Assembly (NCBI GenBank): GCA_964401615.1
Contig: CAYNZF010000016.1
Span: 1 to 31,333, forward strand
Direction of reading: 5' to 3'
Length of the DNA: 31,333 bases
DNA from: JAXGQD01 sp964401615
Lineage (GTDB): Bacteria > Bacillota > Clostridia > Saccharofermentanales > Fastidiosipilaceae
In this document: piece after piece, positions 1-7,387 of the stretch
How the letters are laid out: each line of letters opens with the position of its first letter
Position numbering within the stretch: position 1 is the stretch's first letter
Notes under the pieces: model-generated
Told to the model about the DNA's origin: nothing
Database searches by the model: none
Seen by the model: the letters and a program-made list of their open reading frames with translations, nothing else
Made by a program: the position numbers and the translations under genes

Positions 1-63
1 CCCTGGAGTGAAGCCTCTATAAAACGTCTGGCCTATCAGCTCGCTTACCAATTGGGGTATTGA
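1..63 (+). CDS. C-terminal tail of an unidentified protein (partial)
   Basis: An open frame enters from the left edge and ends at the TGA at 61-63, giving 20 residues that end in KRLAYQLAYQLGY. The stop lies 3 bases before the start of the RsmF-like gene, which suggests co-transcription. The fragment is too short to assign a family and I do not recognise it. The reading frame is inferred from the clean stop and the tight junction with the next gene. Confidence 0.5.
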   Translation, partial: PWSEASIKRLAYQLAYQLGY

Positions 64-66
64 GCT

Positions 67-1569
67 TTGGCGACTAGATTACCGGCAGCTTTTCTTGAAT
101 CCATGCACGCGCTCTTCAGTGAGCACGGGATGCTGATGGAGTGGCCCGCTTTTTTGGCTTCTTTTTCCGCGTCACCGGCTCGCGCCTATCGCTTCAACGG
201 CCTCAAGCTGGCTGATTTCGAGACTTTCGAACAGCTCCACGAACGACTCTTGCAGGAGCAGGGCCTCGCTGCCGCTCCAATCAAACGCGTTCCCTGGTCA
301 AGCGATGGCATCTATCTGCCCAACGATTATCAACCCGGAAAAACACAGGCCTACCGCGCGGGCCTCTTCTACATCCAGGAATCCTCCGCGATGCTGCCGG
401 CGGAAGCGCTCGCAGTTCGGGCCGGTGAATCGGTCCTGGATATGTGCGCTGCTCCCGGAGGCAAGTCCGCCCGGCTCGCCGCGGCTCTGGGCGGCCGGGG
501 TTTGCTCTGGTCCAACGACATCAATGCGCAGCGGGCCAAGGTCCTTTTACGAAATCTGGAACATCTGGGTGTCAAAAACGCCGTCGTCACAGTGGCAGAG
601 CCCGCAGCCCTGGCAGCTTCCTTACCCGGGCGCTTTGACCGCGTCCTTATTGACGCACCCTGCTCCGGTGAGGGCATGTTCAGGCGGGATCCACAGGCCA
701 TCAGCGCATGGGAGGCCTACAGCAATGAGGGACTCCTTGAGATCCAGGCTGATCTGCTGCGCTCGGCTCAGCGCCTGGTCAAAGCAGGCGGATCGATCGT
801 TTATTCTACCTGCACATTCAACCGCGCTGAAAATGAGGAACAAATCGAGCGTTTTTTGGCAAAATTTCCAAACTTCACCACAGTAGACATCAGGCCCGGC
901 CTGCGGGACAGCGGCGGCTTGTGTGAAGCCCTCTTTGAACATCGAGCCCTGCGTGTCTGGCCACACCGGGCCGGGGGTGATGGCCATTTTTGCTGCTTGC
1001 TTCAAAGTACGGCCTTTGATGCAAAATCAACAGAAGATCCGTATTACGCGCTCGCCCATAGCATAGGATCGGACAAGACTTTAAAAGAGGCCAGAGAGGC
1101 CTTCCTGGCCCTGGCCGCCGACTTTCTCACTGAGGCCGCTGCGGCGGACCTTCGCAGTCTGCCGTTGTGGCGCTGGCGCTTTGAAAACATGCGCCTGCAC
1201 CTTTTGCCCGAAAACGCGGTCGAAATGAAATTGCCCGCTGTGAAATTCCTCAAAACCGGCAGTTTTCTGGCCGAGCTGAAAAGCACGGTCAAAGGCTGGA
1301 TTGTAAAACCGAGCCACTCGTTTTTATTGACTTTACGGGCCGAGGAACTGGCTTACGCAATGGATCTGGCAGCAGACGATCACAGACTGAGTGCTTACCT
1401 GAAAGGCGAGACCTTGTCCGTCAGTGAACAGGAACGAACGGCGTGGCCGAGCTCTAAAACAGAGCTGTGGCTGCCTATCCTTCTGGAAAATCAGCCATTG
1501 GGCTGGGCCAAGCTGCAGGGGACGACGGCCAAGAATCTTTACCCACCCGGCTGGCGCAGCCAAGTTTGA
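67..1569 (+). CDS. RsmF-like (NOL1/NOP2/Sun) rRNA cytosine-C5 methyltransferase
   Basis: This 500-residue protein is a SAM-dependent RNA m5C methyltransferase of the RsmB/NOP family, expected to act on 16S rRNA. The SAM-binding motif is VLDMCAAPGGKS (about residues 123-134). The two catalytic cysteines are in DAPCSGEGMF (Cys199) and YSTCTFNRAENE (Cys249). The 200 residues after the catalytic core fit the RsmF-type C-terminal domains, including a PUA-like end, which separates it from RsmB proteins that carry an N-terminal NusB domain. The TTG start at 67 is chosen because the first residues (RLPAAFLESM) match the usual LPxxFLExM opening of RsmF-like proteins. An ATG at 103 would remove it. The exact target base cannot be read from sequence. 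Confidence 0.9.
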   Translation: MATRLPAAFLESMHALFSEHGMLMEWPAFLASFSASPARAYRFNGLKLADFETFEQLHERLLQEQGLAAAPIKRVPWSSDGIYLPNDYQPGKTQAYRAGLFYIQESSAMLPAEALAVRAGESVLDMCAAPGGKSARLAAALGGRGLLWSNDINAQRAKVLLRNLEHLGVKNAVVTVAEPAALAASLPGRFDRVLIDAPCSGEGMFRRDPQAISAWEAYSNEGLLEIQADLLRSAQRLVKAGGSIVYSTCTFNRAENEEQIERFLAKFPNFTTVDIRPGLRDSGGLCEALFEHRALRVWPHRAGGDGHFCCLLQSTAFDAKSTEDPYYALAHSIGSDKTLKEAREAFLALAADFLTEAAAADLRSLPLWRWRFENMRLHLLPENAVEMKLPAVKFLKTGSFLAELKSTVKGWIVKPSHSFLLTLRAEELAYAMDLAADDHRLSAYLKGETLSVSEQERTAWPSSKTELWLPILLENQPLGWAKLQGTTAKNLYPPGWRSQV

Positions 1570-1585
1570 CGAAGGAGACCTGCCC

Positions 1586-2182
1586 ATGCGTTTTATCGTA
1601 GCGACTCAAAATCAGGACAAATCCGCTGAAATCAAGGCCATTCTGGCTGATTTCCCCTTGGAAGTGACGGACCTCAAAGCCTTGGGCTATGACCAAGACA
1701 TCGTCGAGGACGGGGACAGTTTTGCCGCCAACGCCTGCCTCAAGGTGGAGGCCATCGCCGCGCTTTACCCGGATGATTACGTCATGGCGGACGATTCAGG
1801 GCTTTGTGTCGACTGCCTGGATGGCCGTCCGGGTATTTACTCAGCTCGCTACATGGGTGAAAAGACGCCTTACAGCGAAAAAATCGCCGCGCTGCAGGCA
1901 GAAGTGGATGCCAAAGCTCCCGCTTCCAGGGCTGCTCAGTTTGTCTGCGCGATCTGCTGCCGCAGACCGGATGGTTCGCAATTTGTAGTCGAAGGGGTCA
2001 TGCACGGTGAGATTGCCCACCAAGTCAAGGGCGAACACGGCTTCGGCTATGATCCGGTATTTTTCTTACCCGAATACGGCAAAAATTCGGCGGAACTCGA
2101 ACCCCACGAAAAAAATCGCATTTCTCATCGTGGACAAGCGCTCAGAAAGATGCGGGAACAGCTTTTGCAGGCCGGAGATTAA
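1586..2182 (+). CDS. rdgB: RdgB/HAM1 family non-canonical purine NTP pyrophosphatase
   Basis: This 198-residue enzyme hydrolyses dITP, ITP and XTP to monophosphates, keeping deaminated purines out of nucleic acids. Family motifs run in order: ATQNQDKSAEI near the N-terminus (substrate-binding T/N/K), EDGDSFAANA, the metal and base-recognition block ADDSGLCVDCLDGRPGIYSA, then GFGYDPVFF and ISHRGQAL. The length is typical. The ATG at 1586 follows AAGGAG at 1572-1577 with 8 bases of spacing. A longer in-frame extension back to 1424 only overlaps the preceding gene and has no family similarity. The gap to the upstream methyltransferase is 16 bases, so the two are probably one operon. Confidence 0.96.
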   Translation: MRFIVATQNQDKSAEIKAILADFPLEVTDLKALGYDQDIVEDGDSFAANACLKVEAIAALYPDDYVMADDSGLCVDCLDGRPGIYSARYMGEKTPYSEKIAALQAEVDAKAPASRAAQFVCAICCRRPDGSQFVVEGVMHGEIAHQVKGEHGFGYDPVFFLPEYGKNSAELEPHEKNRISHRGQALRKMREQLLQAGD

Positions 2183-2267
2183 CCGGAAAACACACGTTTT
2201 TCTGTCACCTGTTTGAGCATCTGTCAAAAAACAATCAAGAATTCGCATAAAGGATCACTTTTTAACC

Positions 2268-2296
2268 TTGACCCGTGAAATTCAGTAAGGTATATT
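2268..2296 (+). promoter_or_regulatory. Promoter of the ACT-hom operon
   Basis: The -35 box TTGACC (2268-2273) and the -10 box TATATT (2291-2296) are separated by exactly 17 bases. This is close to the sigma-A consensus and puts the start site near 2303, at the first base of a perfect palindrome. Seen directly in the sequence; promoter function is inferred. Confidence 0.75.
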
Positions 2297-2302
2297 CTTC
2301 AA

Positions 2303-2318
2303 GCGCACAATTGTGCGC
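2303..2318. promoter_or_regulatory. Perfect 16-bp palindrome at the transcription start (candidate operator)
   Basis: GCGCACAATTGTGCGC is perfectly self-complementary, with arms GCGCACAA and TTGTGCGC and no spacer. It begins about 7 bases after the -10 box, so a dimeric repressor bound here would block the start site. The lack of a loop favours a DNA operator over an RNA hairpin. The neighbouring HTH-ACT protein is an obvious candidate ligand, but that is inference. Confidence 0.55.
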
Positions 2319-2339
2319 ACTGCGAGGACGGGGAGAGCA

Positions 2340-2795
2340 ATGGACAAGGATCTATACTATCTGGTCAAGGCCAGCGTGCTGCCGGATGTTTTTATCAAAG
2401 TCATGCGTGTTAAAGAATTACTCAGCTCAGGCAAGGCCAAATCGATCAATGAGGCTGTGCGAAGAGTTGAGCTCTCACGCAGCGCCTTTTACAAATATCG
2501 CGACGCCATTTTGCCATTTTACGAAAGCTCCGCGGGCCAGGTCCTATCCCTGGTTTTTTTGACCGAGGATTTTCCCGGCGTCCTGTCCGGCATCATCGAG
2601 TGCCTGGCCAAGGCGAAAGTCAATATCCTCACTATCAACCAAAACTATCCCATCAACGGGTTGGCGGATATATCCATCGTCGCGGACACCAGCGCCTGCA
2701 CGATCGAAATCGCCCAGCTTATGCAGCAATTGGGCCGCATTCGTGGGGTTCGTTCTCAGAACGTGCTCGCTCGGGGCAATCACTCGAAAAATTGA
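2340..2795 (+). CDS. ACT domain protein of the PheB/UPF0735 family with N-terminal HTH-like region
   Basis: This 151-residue protein has two parts. Residues 1-60 contain a helix-turn-helix-like stretch (SINEAVRRVELSRSAFYKYR). Residues 70-145 form an ACT domain (LVFLTEDFPGVLSGIIECLA and the following beta-alpha units ending near RGVRSQNVL), the usual small-molecule, often amino-acid, sensing fold. Family members are commonly encoded beside hom or pheA. Here the gene is 55 bases upstream of hom and is read from the same promoter. The ATG at 2340 is preceded by GGGGAG at 2330-2335. It probably senses an aspartate-family amino acid and acts on Hom or on transcription. Whether it binds DNA is not established here. 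Confidence 0.9.
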   Translation: MDKDLYYLVKASVLPDVFIKVMRVKELLSSGKAKSINEAVRRVELSRSAFYKYRDAILPFYESSAGQVLSLVFLTEDFPGVLSGIIECLAKAKVNILTINQNYPINGLADISIVADTSACTIEIAQLMQQLGRIRGVRSQNVLARGNHSKN

Positions 2796-2820
2796 CAGTT
2801 GTCAGTCCACACAACATAGA
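2792..2820 (+). promoter_or_regulatory. Possible weak internal promoter before hom
   Basis: TTGACA at 2792-2797 overlaps the stop codon of the ACT gene and is followed, 17 bases later, by a poor -10 (CATAGA, 2815-2820). A short inverted repeat, TGACA-GT-TGTCA (2793-2804), overlaps the -35. The -35 is perfect but the -10 matches only three consensus positions. Confidence 0.3.
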
Positions 2821-2850
2821 AATACATCATTCGGAAGGTTAGGAAGAGTT

Positions 2851-4092
2851 ATGAAAGTCGCAATATTGGGTTACGGTACAGTCGGTTCAGGAGTCGCGAA
2901 GGTGCTCGCGGATTTGCCACGAGCCAATAAAAAACTCCGGGTCGTCCCGCAATTGAAGTACATCGTGGAGCTGCGCGAGGTCCCTGAAACGGATCCTTTT
3001 GCCGCTTATGTGATCAAAGACAGCGAAGTCGCTTTCTCGGATCCCGAAGTGACGGTCGTCGTGGAAACCATCGGCGGCTGTGGTATTGCGTACAAACTCA
3101 CGAAGGCGGCGCTTCAAGCGGGCAAAAGTGTGGTCACGTCCAACAAGGCCCTGGTGGCGGATCATGGCCCGGAACTTTTGGCTCTGGCGAGCGAAATGGG
3201 TGTGCGCTATCTCTTTGAGGCCAGTGTGGGTGGGGGCATTCCGATTCTCAGACCGCTCAAGTCCTGTCTGGCGGCCAACGAAATCACCTGCATCGCCGGT
3301 ATTCTCAATGGCACGACCAACTACGTTTTGATGCGTATGGAAACTGAAGGTGTTGAATTCGAAGACGCGCTCGCGGAGGCTTCGGCCAAAGGCTATGCCG
3401 AGCTTGATCCGACGGCGGATATCGAAGGGCACGACACCGCGCGAAAAATCGCCATCCTCTGTTCGGTGGCTTACGGATACGCCATTCCTTACACCGCGGG
3501 CTTTGTGCGCGGCATCACCATGATTACGCCGCACGCTTTCCGTCTGGCTGAACAGGCCGGTTATGTGATCAAGCTCCTTGCGGTAGCCAACAGAGACGAA
3601 GAGGGGCGCATCGGCATGAAAACAGCCATGCACCTTGTACCGAAAGATGACCTTTTGTCTGCTGTCCATGGTGTCACAAACGCGATTCAGGTGACCGGGT
3701 CTGCTGTGGGAGATGCCATGTTTTCCGGACCGGGAGCGGGCTCCGTACCGACGGCATCCGCTGTGGTCGCCGACATCATTGACATACTCAATACGGCCTG
3801 TGCCGAAAATCATGTCGAAAACTGGGAAGAATTCCCCCCCGAGCTGCTTATTCCGGAAGCAGACTTGCCGGTCAAAGCATTGCTCGTTCCCTTGACCATC
3901 GAAGCCAGCGCGGCACAACAAAAACGTCTGGAAGAGCTCGGAACGAGTTTTTATCCCAAAATCGGCGCATACGGCGCTTTTGAAATCGGCGTGAAGCAAG
4001 CCCTGACGGAAGGGGAGCTGGCCAGACTCAAGCAGGAATTGACCGAAACAGGAAAGTGGCTGACCATGCGCATTTTCCGTACCCCGGCGTGA
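2851..4092 (+). CDS. hom: Homoserine dehydrogenase
   Basis: This 413-residue enzyme reduces aspartate semialdehyde to homoserine with NAD(P)H, the branch point to threonine and methionine. The N-terminal Rossmann motif is ILGYGTVGSGVAKVL. The catalytic and substrate region shows GILNGTTNYVL and DPTADIEGHDTARKIAIL, followed by SGPGAGSVPTASAVVADI. The last 90 residues sit where many Hom proteins carry a regulatory ACT domain, but here they are strongly diverged and I cannot trace a clear ACT pattern. A separate ACT protein is encoded directly upstream. The ATG at 2851 follows AGGAAGA at 2841-2847. No thrB or thrC follows in the window. Confidence 0.96.
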   Translation: MKVAILGYGTVGSGVAKVLADLPRANKKLRVVPQLKYIVELREVPETDPFAAYVIKDSEVAFSDPEVTVVVETIGGCGIAYKLTKAALQAGKSVVTSNKALVADHGPELLALASEMGVRYLFEASVGGGIPILRPLKSCLAANEITCIAGILNGTTNYVLMRMETEGVEFEDALAEASAKGYAELDPTADIEGHDTARKIAILCSVAYGYAIPYTAGFVRGITMITPHAFRLAEQAGYVIKLLAVANRDEEGRIGMKTAMHLVPKDDLLSAVHGVTNAIQVTGSAVGDAMFSGPGAGSVPTASAVVADIIDILNTACAENHVENWEEFPPELLIPEADLPVKALLVPLTIEASAAQQKRLEELGTSFYPKIGAYGAFEIGVKQALTEGELARLKQELTETGKWLTMRIFRTPA

Positions 4093-4132
4093 ACTTGACT
4101 GAACCGGATTGAACTGAAAATTGATCAAAACA

Positions 4133-4178
4133 AAGAGGGCTTGCTTTCGGTGAGAAAATCGCCGATGCGAGCCTTCTT
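4133..4178 (+). terminator. Long hairpin after hom, possible weak terminator
   Basis: Arms 4133-4144 and 4167-4178 can form a 12-bp stem with two G-U pairs. An inner CGGTG/CGCCG helix sits within the loop. The 3' arm ends in TTCTT but no continuous U-tract follows, so termination would be weak. It may instead protect the mRNA 3' end. Confidence 0.4.
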
Positions 4179-4224
4179 GCTATTGAATAAGCGGCTGGCA
4201 ATAAGCCCGGACATAAACAGACAT

Positions 4225-4254
4225 AAAAAAACCGTCCCACCTAAGTGAGACGGT
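4225..4254 (-). terminator. Rho-independent terminator of the small zinc-ribbon gene
   Basis: Read on the - strand, a 10-bp stem (4254-4245 with 4240-4231, one G-U pair) and a 4-base loop are followed by a run of seven T (complement of 4225-4231). It lies 27 bases beyond the stop codon of the - strand gene. On the + strand the U-tract is poor, so it mainly serves the - strand. Confidence 0.85.
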
Positions 4255-4281
4255 CTCTTGAATTTTTACAATGTCAACGGA

Positions 4282-4452
4282 TTAGCGTGCATCATAAGAA
4301 TTTTGGCGGCGTTGCATTTTTCTTGAACGACGGCAGTCGGGGCAACGTACAGGTTCGTTTTCAAAGCCTTTTTCTTGATAAAAAGCTTGCTCACCTTCGG
4401 TGAACACGAACTCTGACTTGCAATCTTTACAAACAAGTGTTTTGTCAGGCAT
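4282..4452 (-). CDS. Small zinc-ribbon domain protein (CxxC-CxxC, zf-trcl type)
   Basis: This 56-residue protein carries two zinc knuckles, LVCKDCKSEF and VRCPDCRRSRK, separated by the aromatic segment FTEGEQAFYQEKGF. This is the pattern of the probable zinc-ribbon domain (zf-trcl) family common in Bacillota and Chloroflexi, whose role is unknown. The basic tail (KMQRRQNSYDAR) could contact nucleic acid, which is inference. The start at 4452 is set by a perfect AGGAGG (complement of 4462-4467). A longer frame reaching 4599 has no support. The gene stands alone, with its own promoter and terminator, convergent with hom and divergent from the membrane-protein gene. Confidence 0.88.
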   Translation of the reverse strand: MPDKTLVCKDCKSEFVFTEGEQAFYQEKGFENEPVRCPDCRRSRKMQRRQNSYDAR

Positions 4453-4545
4453 CAGTTTTTTCCTCCTAGTAGATTCGGATAGTTTAAGGGTTGTTGCGAA
4501 TCTAGAGGACTCGAGGAACCATTCAAAGCTTAATCCGTTGACTGC

Positions 4546-4574
4546 ATCATAGCACAGCCAAAAACATAAAACAA
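4546..4574 (-). promoter_or_regulatory. Promoter of the small zinc-ribbon gene
   Basis: On the - strand, TTGTTT (complement of 4569-4574) is followed after 17 bases by TATGAT (complement of 4546-4551). TG lies one base ahead of the -10, giving an extended -10 (TGCTATGAT). This leaves a leader of about 85 bases before the ATG. Confidence 0.6.
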
Positions 4575-4670
4575 GGAACAATTTGGTAAATAAGAACAAA
4601 ATGTGTCATATTTGAGGAGGAATTTTACAATTATCTTCACATTTTGACTTTAAAGGAACTCTTTTCAGAA

Positions 4671-4679
4671 TGTTATAAT
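4671..4679 (+). promoter_or_regulatory. Extended -10 promoter of the membrane protein-Lrp-aminotransferase operon
   Basis: TGTTATAAT at 4671-4679 is a perfect extended -10 element. A TTGACT at 4644-4649 is 24 bases upstream, too far to act as a normal -35, so the extended -10 probably carries recognition. The expected start near 4686 leaves about 20 bases to the ATG at 4707. Confidence 0.55.
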
Positions 4680-4706
4680 AAAGGTTATTGTTTACAAGGA
4701 GCGCCG

Positions 4707-5522
4707 ATGAGTTTTATTTTTACACTTGAATCCTTCAAATTTTATAAGATCAAAGAAGAAAACGTGCTGCGCGCTTTATTTTTGTTTGCTTTTCTGCTCA
4801 ACGCCCTGATTATGGTTTTTCCACCCGGCGACCCTAACCTTTGGCCGGTTTTGGAAAGAGTTCAAGCGGGCGTGGAAGCCGCGAATCCCGTTACGATAAT
4901 CGAAGGCTTTAATCTGCTGAGCCGCGGTCATTTCCTTTTCTTCGGCAGCCAGCTGGCGCTCATGTTGGCCAATGTGTTCATCAGTTACCTCTATGCGTCG
5001 GTTTACATCGCGGAACGTCGCCATGAAGGCGGTGTTACAGGTCTGGTCTCAATGTTGAAGGCTTTGCCCAAGCTGCTGTTGATGATGCTCATTTTCTTAC
5101 TGCCTGCTTTCTTCAGCAGTATGTTTTTCTTCATCCCCCTCCTGTTTATCGTATTCACGTTCATTTTTACCCCGCTTTTTGCCGGTACTGAAAAACATGG
5201 GGTGATCGAATCCCTGGAAGACTCACGCAAGCTCAGTCGTGGCAATCGCCTCGCCATGGGTATCACTTTTGTCGTGCAATATTTTGTTTTTAGTCTGCCT
5301 GCCAACATTATTTTGACCTTGTTTCCGCAGGGAAACGTGACGGGTCTTGTCTTGCAAGCTTTTGCCAATGCTTTGTTTATCTTGATGCGCGGGCGCTTGA
5401 TCGGCATATTTTATTATTTTTTTCGTGTACAATTGGTTAATAAAAAACTCGAAGACTTTACCGCAGTCGATTCGGCCACCCTCTTTCCCGAGCAGGAAGC
5501 CGAGCAGCCCGATGATAATTAA
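4707..5522 (+). CDS. Polytopic integral membrane protein of unknown function
   Basis: This 271-residue protein has about six hydrophobic segments, roughly at residues 20-38, 76-99, 121-140, 141-160, 183-206 and 211-235. Between segments 4 and 5 is ESLEDSRKLSRGNR, a short amphipathic motif of the kind seen after re-entrant helices in DUF975 and GPDPase-type membrane domains. That resemblance is by eye only. The C-terminus is acidic and cytoplasmic-looking (FPEQEAEQPDDN). The ATG at 4707 follows AAGGAG (4696-4701). It is 24 bases upstream of the Lrp/AsnC gene and probably shares its transcript, so a link to amino-acid homeostasis is possible. I do not recognise a characterised family. Confidence 0.8.
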   Translation: MSFIFTLESFKFYKIKEENVLRALFLFAFLLNALIMVFPPGDPNLWPVLERVQAGVEAANPVTIIEGFNLLSRGHFLFFGSQLALMLANVFISYLYASVYIAERRHEGGVTGLVSMLKALPKLLLMMLIFLLPAFFSSMFFFIPLLFIVFTFIFTPLFAGTEKHGVIESLEDSRKLSRGNRLAMGITFVVQYFVFSLPANIILTLFPQGNVTGLVLQAFANALFILMRGRLIGIFYYFFRVQLVNKKLEDFTAVDSATLFPEQEAEQPDDN

Positions 5523-5546
5523 AAAGTGCCTTGGGAGGTGCGTAAA

Positions 5547-6038
5547 ATGAGCCATTTCAGAAATAATTTATTGCATTTGCTGGAAACTCAAGCGAATTTG
5601 AAGCCGGAAGTTCTGGCCGTGATGCTTGGCGTGGAAGTCGAGGCGGTTGTCGCGGAGCTGCAGGCTTTGGAAGATGAGAAAGTCATCATGGGCTACGGTG
5701 CCTTGATCGACTGGCAAAAAATAGATGATGAGCGTGTCACCGCGCTGATCGAAGTCAGTATCACGCCGCAGCGCGGTCAGGGCTTTGACCAGATTGCCAA
5801 ACGCATTTACAGCTTCAAGCAAGTGACGTCCTGTTACCTGATGTCGGGTGGTTATGATCTGATGGTCATCATCGAAGATCGCTCCTTGATGGCCGTGGCC
5901 AAATTCGTGGCCGAAAAGATCGCTCCTTTGGAATCGGTCTTGTCGACACGGACGCATTTTATTTTACGCAAGTATAAAATGAACGGCCATCAGCTGTTCG
6001 CGACACCTCAAGATGAGAGGGAGGCCGTTGTGCTATGA
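5547..6038 (+). CDS. Lrp/AsnC family transcriptional regulator (YugG/AlaR-like)
   Basis: This 163-residue regulator has an N-terminal winged-helix segment (residues 5-60, ending VIMGYGALIDW) and a C-terminal RAM/ligand-binding domain (about 68-145). The RAM domain includes TSCYLMSGGYDLMVIIE, matching the conserved GxYDLxxxV core where amino acids bind in Lrp proteins. The ATG at 5547 follows GGGAGGTG (5533-5540). The stop overlaps the start of the aminotransferase gene by four bases (ATGA), so translation is coupled. In Bacillus the equivalent pair yugG-yugH is alaR-alaT, an alanine-responsive regulator with an alanine transaminase. By analogy this regulator probably controls its partner gene. 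Confidence 0.93.
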   Translation: MSHFRNNLLHLLETQANLKPEVLAVMLGVEVEAVVAELQALEDEKVIMGYGALIDWQKIDDERVTALIEVSITPQRGQGFDQIAKRIYSFKQVTSCYLMSGGYDLMVIIEDRSLMAVAKFVAEKIAPLESVLSTRTHFILRKYKMNGHQLFATPQDEREAVVL

Positions 6039-7228
6039 GCGAGACGGTAAAACGTTTCCTGTCCGACCGGGTCATCAATCTCAAACCCTCGGGCATCAGA
6101 CGATTTTTTGACATGGCCAATGAACTCAAAGGACAGGTTTTGTCGCTTTCCATCGGTGAACCGGATTTTGTGACGCCCTGGGCCATTCGCGAAGCGGGTA
6201 TTTATTCCCTGGAGCAAGGTCACACGCACTACACAGCCAATCAGGGCATGGTGGAACTCCGGCAGGCGATTTCAGAATATATGCGCGGCCGTTTTAAAAT
6301 GATTTATGAACCGCGGACTGAAATCGTGGTGACGGTGGGCGGATCGGAAGCGATTGACGCTGCGATCAGAGCCTGCGTCAATCCGGGTGAAGAGGTCATC
6401 GTACCTGAACCCAGTTTCGTAGCCTACAAAGCCTGCGTGGAGCTGGCCGGCGCTGTACCGGTGCCTCTGTCGCTGCGTGCGGAAGATGCGTTTAAATTAA
6501 CACCTGAGCTGCTGCGATCGGCCTTGAGCCCAAAAACCAAGATGCTCATCATGGCCTATCCCAACAATCCCACCGGTGCCGTCATGGATAAGGCGGATCT
6601 GGATGCGATTTTGCCCATATTGAGAGAATATCCTGGCCTGGTCATCCTGAGTGATGAGATCTATGCAGAACTGACTTATGAGCCGGCGGAGTTTTATTCT
6701 TTGGGAAACTACCCGGAACTGCGTGAGCGAACCATTATTGTGAGTGGATTTTCCAAGGCTTTTGCCATGACAGGCTGGCGTATCGGCTATGTTTGTGCCA
6801 GTCATGAAATTGCGGAAGCCATCAACAAGATCCATCAATACGGCATCATGAGTGCGCCGACCACGGCGCAATACGCAGCCATTGAGGCGATTTCCCACGG
6901 GGGAGACGCGGTGCGGGAAATGCATGATTCATATAACATGCGCAGGCGGCTCTTGTACAATGGCTTGCTCGATCTGGGTGTCAAAGTGTTTGAACCGCTG
7001 GGCGCGTTTTACATGTTTCCGTATGTCGGTGAATTCGGAATCCGTTCGATGGAGTTTTGTGAACGCTTCTTGAAAGAACACAAAGTAGCCATTGTGCCGG
7101 GTGATGCTTTTGGAGATTGTGGTGAAGGTTTTGTGCGGATTTCGTATGCATCCTCGATCGAAATCTTGCAGGAAGCACTTGAAAGGCTGGGCGACTTTTT
7201 GACCGTCCTGAGAAATACTGAAAAATAA
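6035..7228 (+). CDS. Class I/II PLP-dependent aminotransferase (YugH/AlaT-like)
   Basis: This 397-residue fold-type I aminotransferase shows YPNNPTGAV, SDEIYAELTYE and the PLP-lysine motif SGFSKAFAMTGWRIGY. It begins with a leader typical of aspartate/alanine aminotransferases (SDRVINLKPSGIRRFFDMAN). It transfers amino groups between an amino acid and 2-oxoglutarate or pyruvate. The exact substrate is not readable, but coupling to the Lrp-type gene points to alanine, as in Bacillus AlaT. The ATG at 6035 has GAGGGAGG at 6017-6024 with 10 bases of spacing. The small GCCG/CGGC hairpin just after the stop has no U-tract, so I do not call a terminator. Confidence 0.94.
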   Translation: MSETVKRFLSDRVINLKPSGIRRFFDMANELKGQVLSLSIGEPDFVTPWAIREAGIYSLEQGHTHYTANQGMVELRQAISEYMRGRFKMIYEPRTEIVVTVGGSEAIDAAIRACVNPGEEVIVPEPSFVAYKACVELAGAVPVPLSLRAEDAFKLTPELLRSALSPKTKMLIMAYPNNPTGAVMDKADLDAILPILREYPGLVILSDEIYAELTYEPAEFYSLGNYPELRERTIIVSGFSKAFAMTGWRIGYVCASHEIAEAINKIHQYGIMSAPTTAQYAAIEAISHGGDAVREMHDSYNMRRRLLYNGLLDLGVKVFEPLGAFYMFPYVGEFGIRSMEFCERFLKEHKVAIVPGDAFGDCGEGFVRISYASSIEILQEALERLGDFLTVLRNTEK

Positions 7229-7299
7229 GCACAAGCCGGGACCGGCGAATGCAATGAAAACCGTAATTTAATCCAATAGCCTTGAGTCCCAAAAAAAAC

Positions 7300-7305
7300 T
7301 ATAAT
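7300..7305 (+). promoter_or_regulatory. -10 element of the prfB-pur operon
   Basis: A perfect TATAAT lies at 7300-7305, preceded by an A-tract (7291-7298). No -35 box sits at normal distance: TTGAGT (7282-7287) is only 12 bases away. The A-tract might act as an UP-like element. A start near 7312 gives a leader of about 75 bases. Confidence 0.5.
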
Positions 7306-7320
7306 AAGACGGTATTGAAA

Positions 7321-7351
7321 CAAATTGCAGGACCAAATGACCTGCGATTTG
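7321..7351 (+). promoter_or_regulatory. Leader hairpin upstream of prfB
   Basis: Arms 7321-7331 (CAAATTGCAGG) and 7341-7351 (CCTGCGATTTG) form an 11-bp stem with one U-G pair and a 9-base loop, starting about 10 bases into the predicted mRNA. A U-rich but interrupted stretch (7352-7370) follows. It could stabilise the 5' end or act as an attenuator. No known riboswitch fold is recognised. Confidence 0.5.
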
Positions 7352-7387
7352 ATTTCTTGTTTATTTTTATCTGAAACGAGGAGCGAA

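Noticed and set aside
2183..2220. AT-rich hairpin and T-run after rdgB (GGAAAAC, GTTTTTC)
   Set aside because: The stem is imperfect and almost without GC pairs, so it is too weak to call a terminator.
2887..4128. A 413-residue open frame opposite hom
   Set aside because: It mirrors hom codon by codon, has no family motifs and has no ribosome site. It is a by-product of the GC bias of hom.
4273..4542. A 12-bp inverted repeat flanking the small zinc-ribbon gene (GTCAACGGATTA at 4273-4284, complement at 4531-4542)
   Set aside because: One arm includes the stop codon and the other lies in the leader. There is no transposase, target duplication or second copy, so chance is the simplest reading.
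4611..4625. A strong Shine-Dalgarno (GAGGAGG) on the + strand
   Set aside because: No start codon at proper distance opens a frame of useful length. The next real start has its own ribosome site at 4696.
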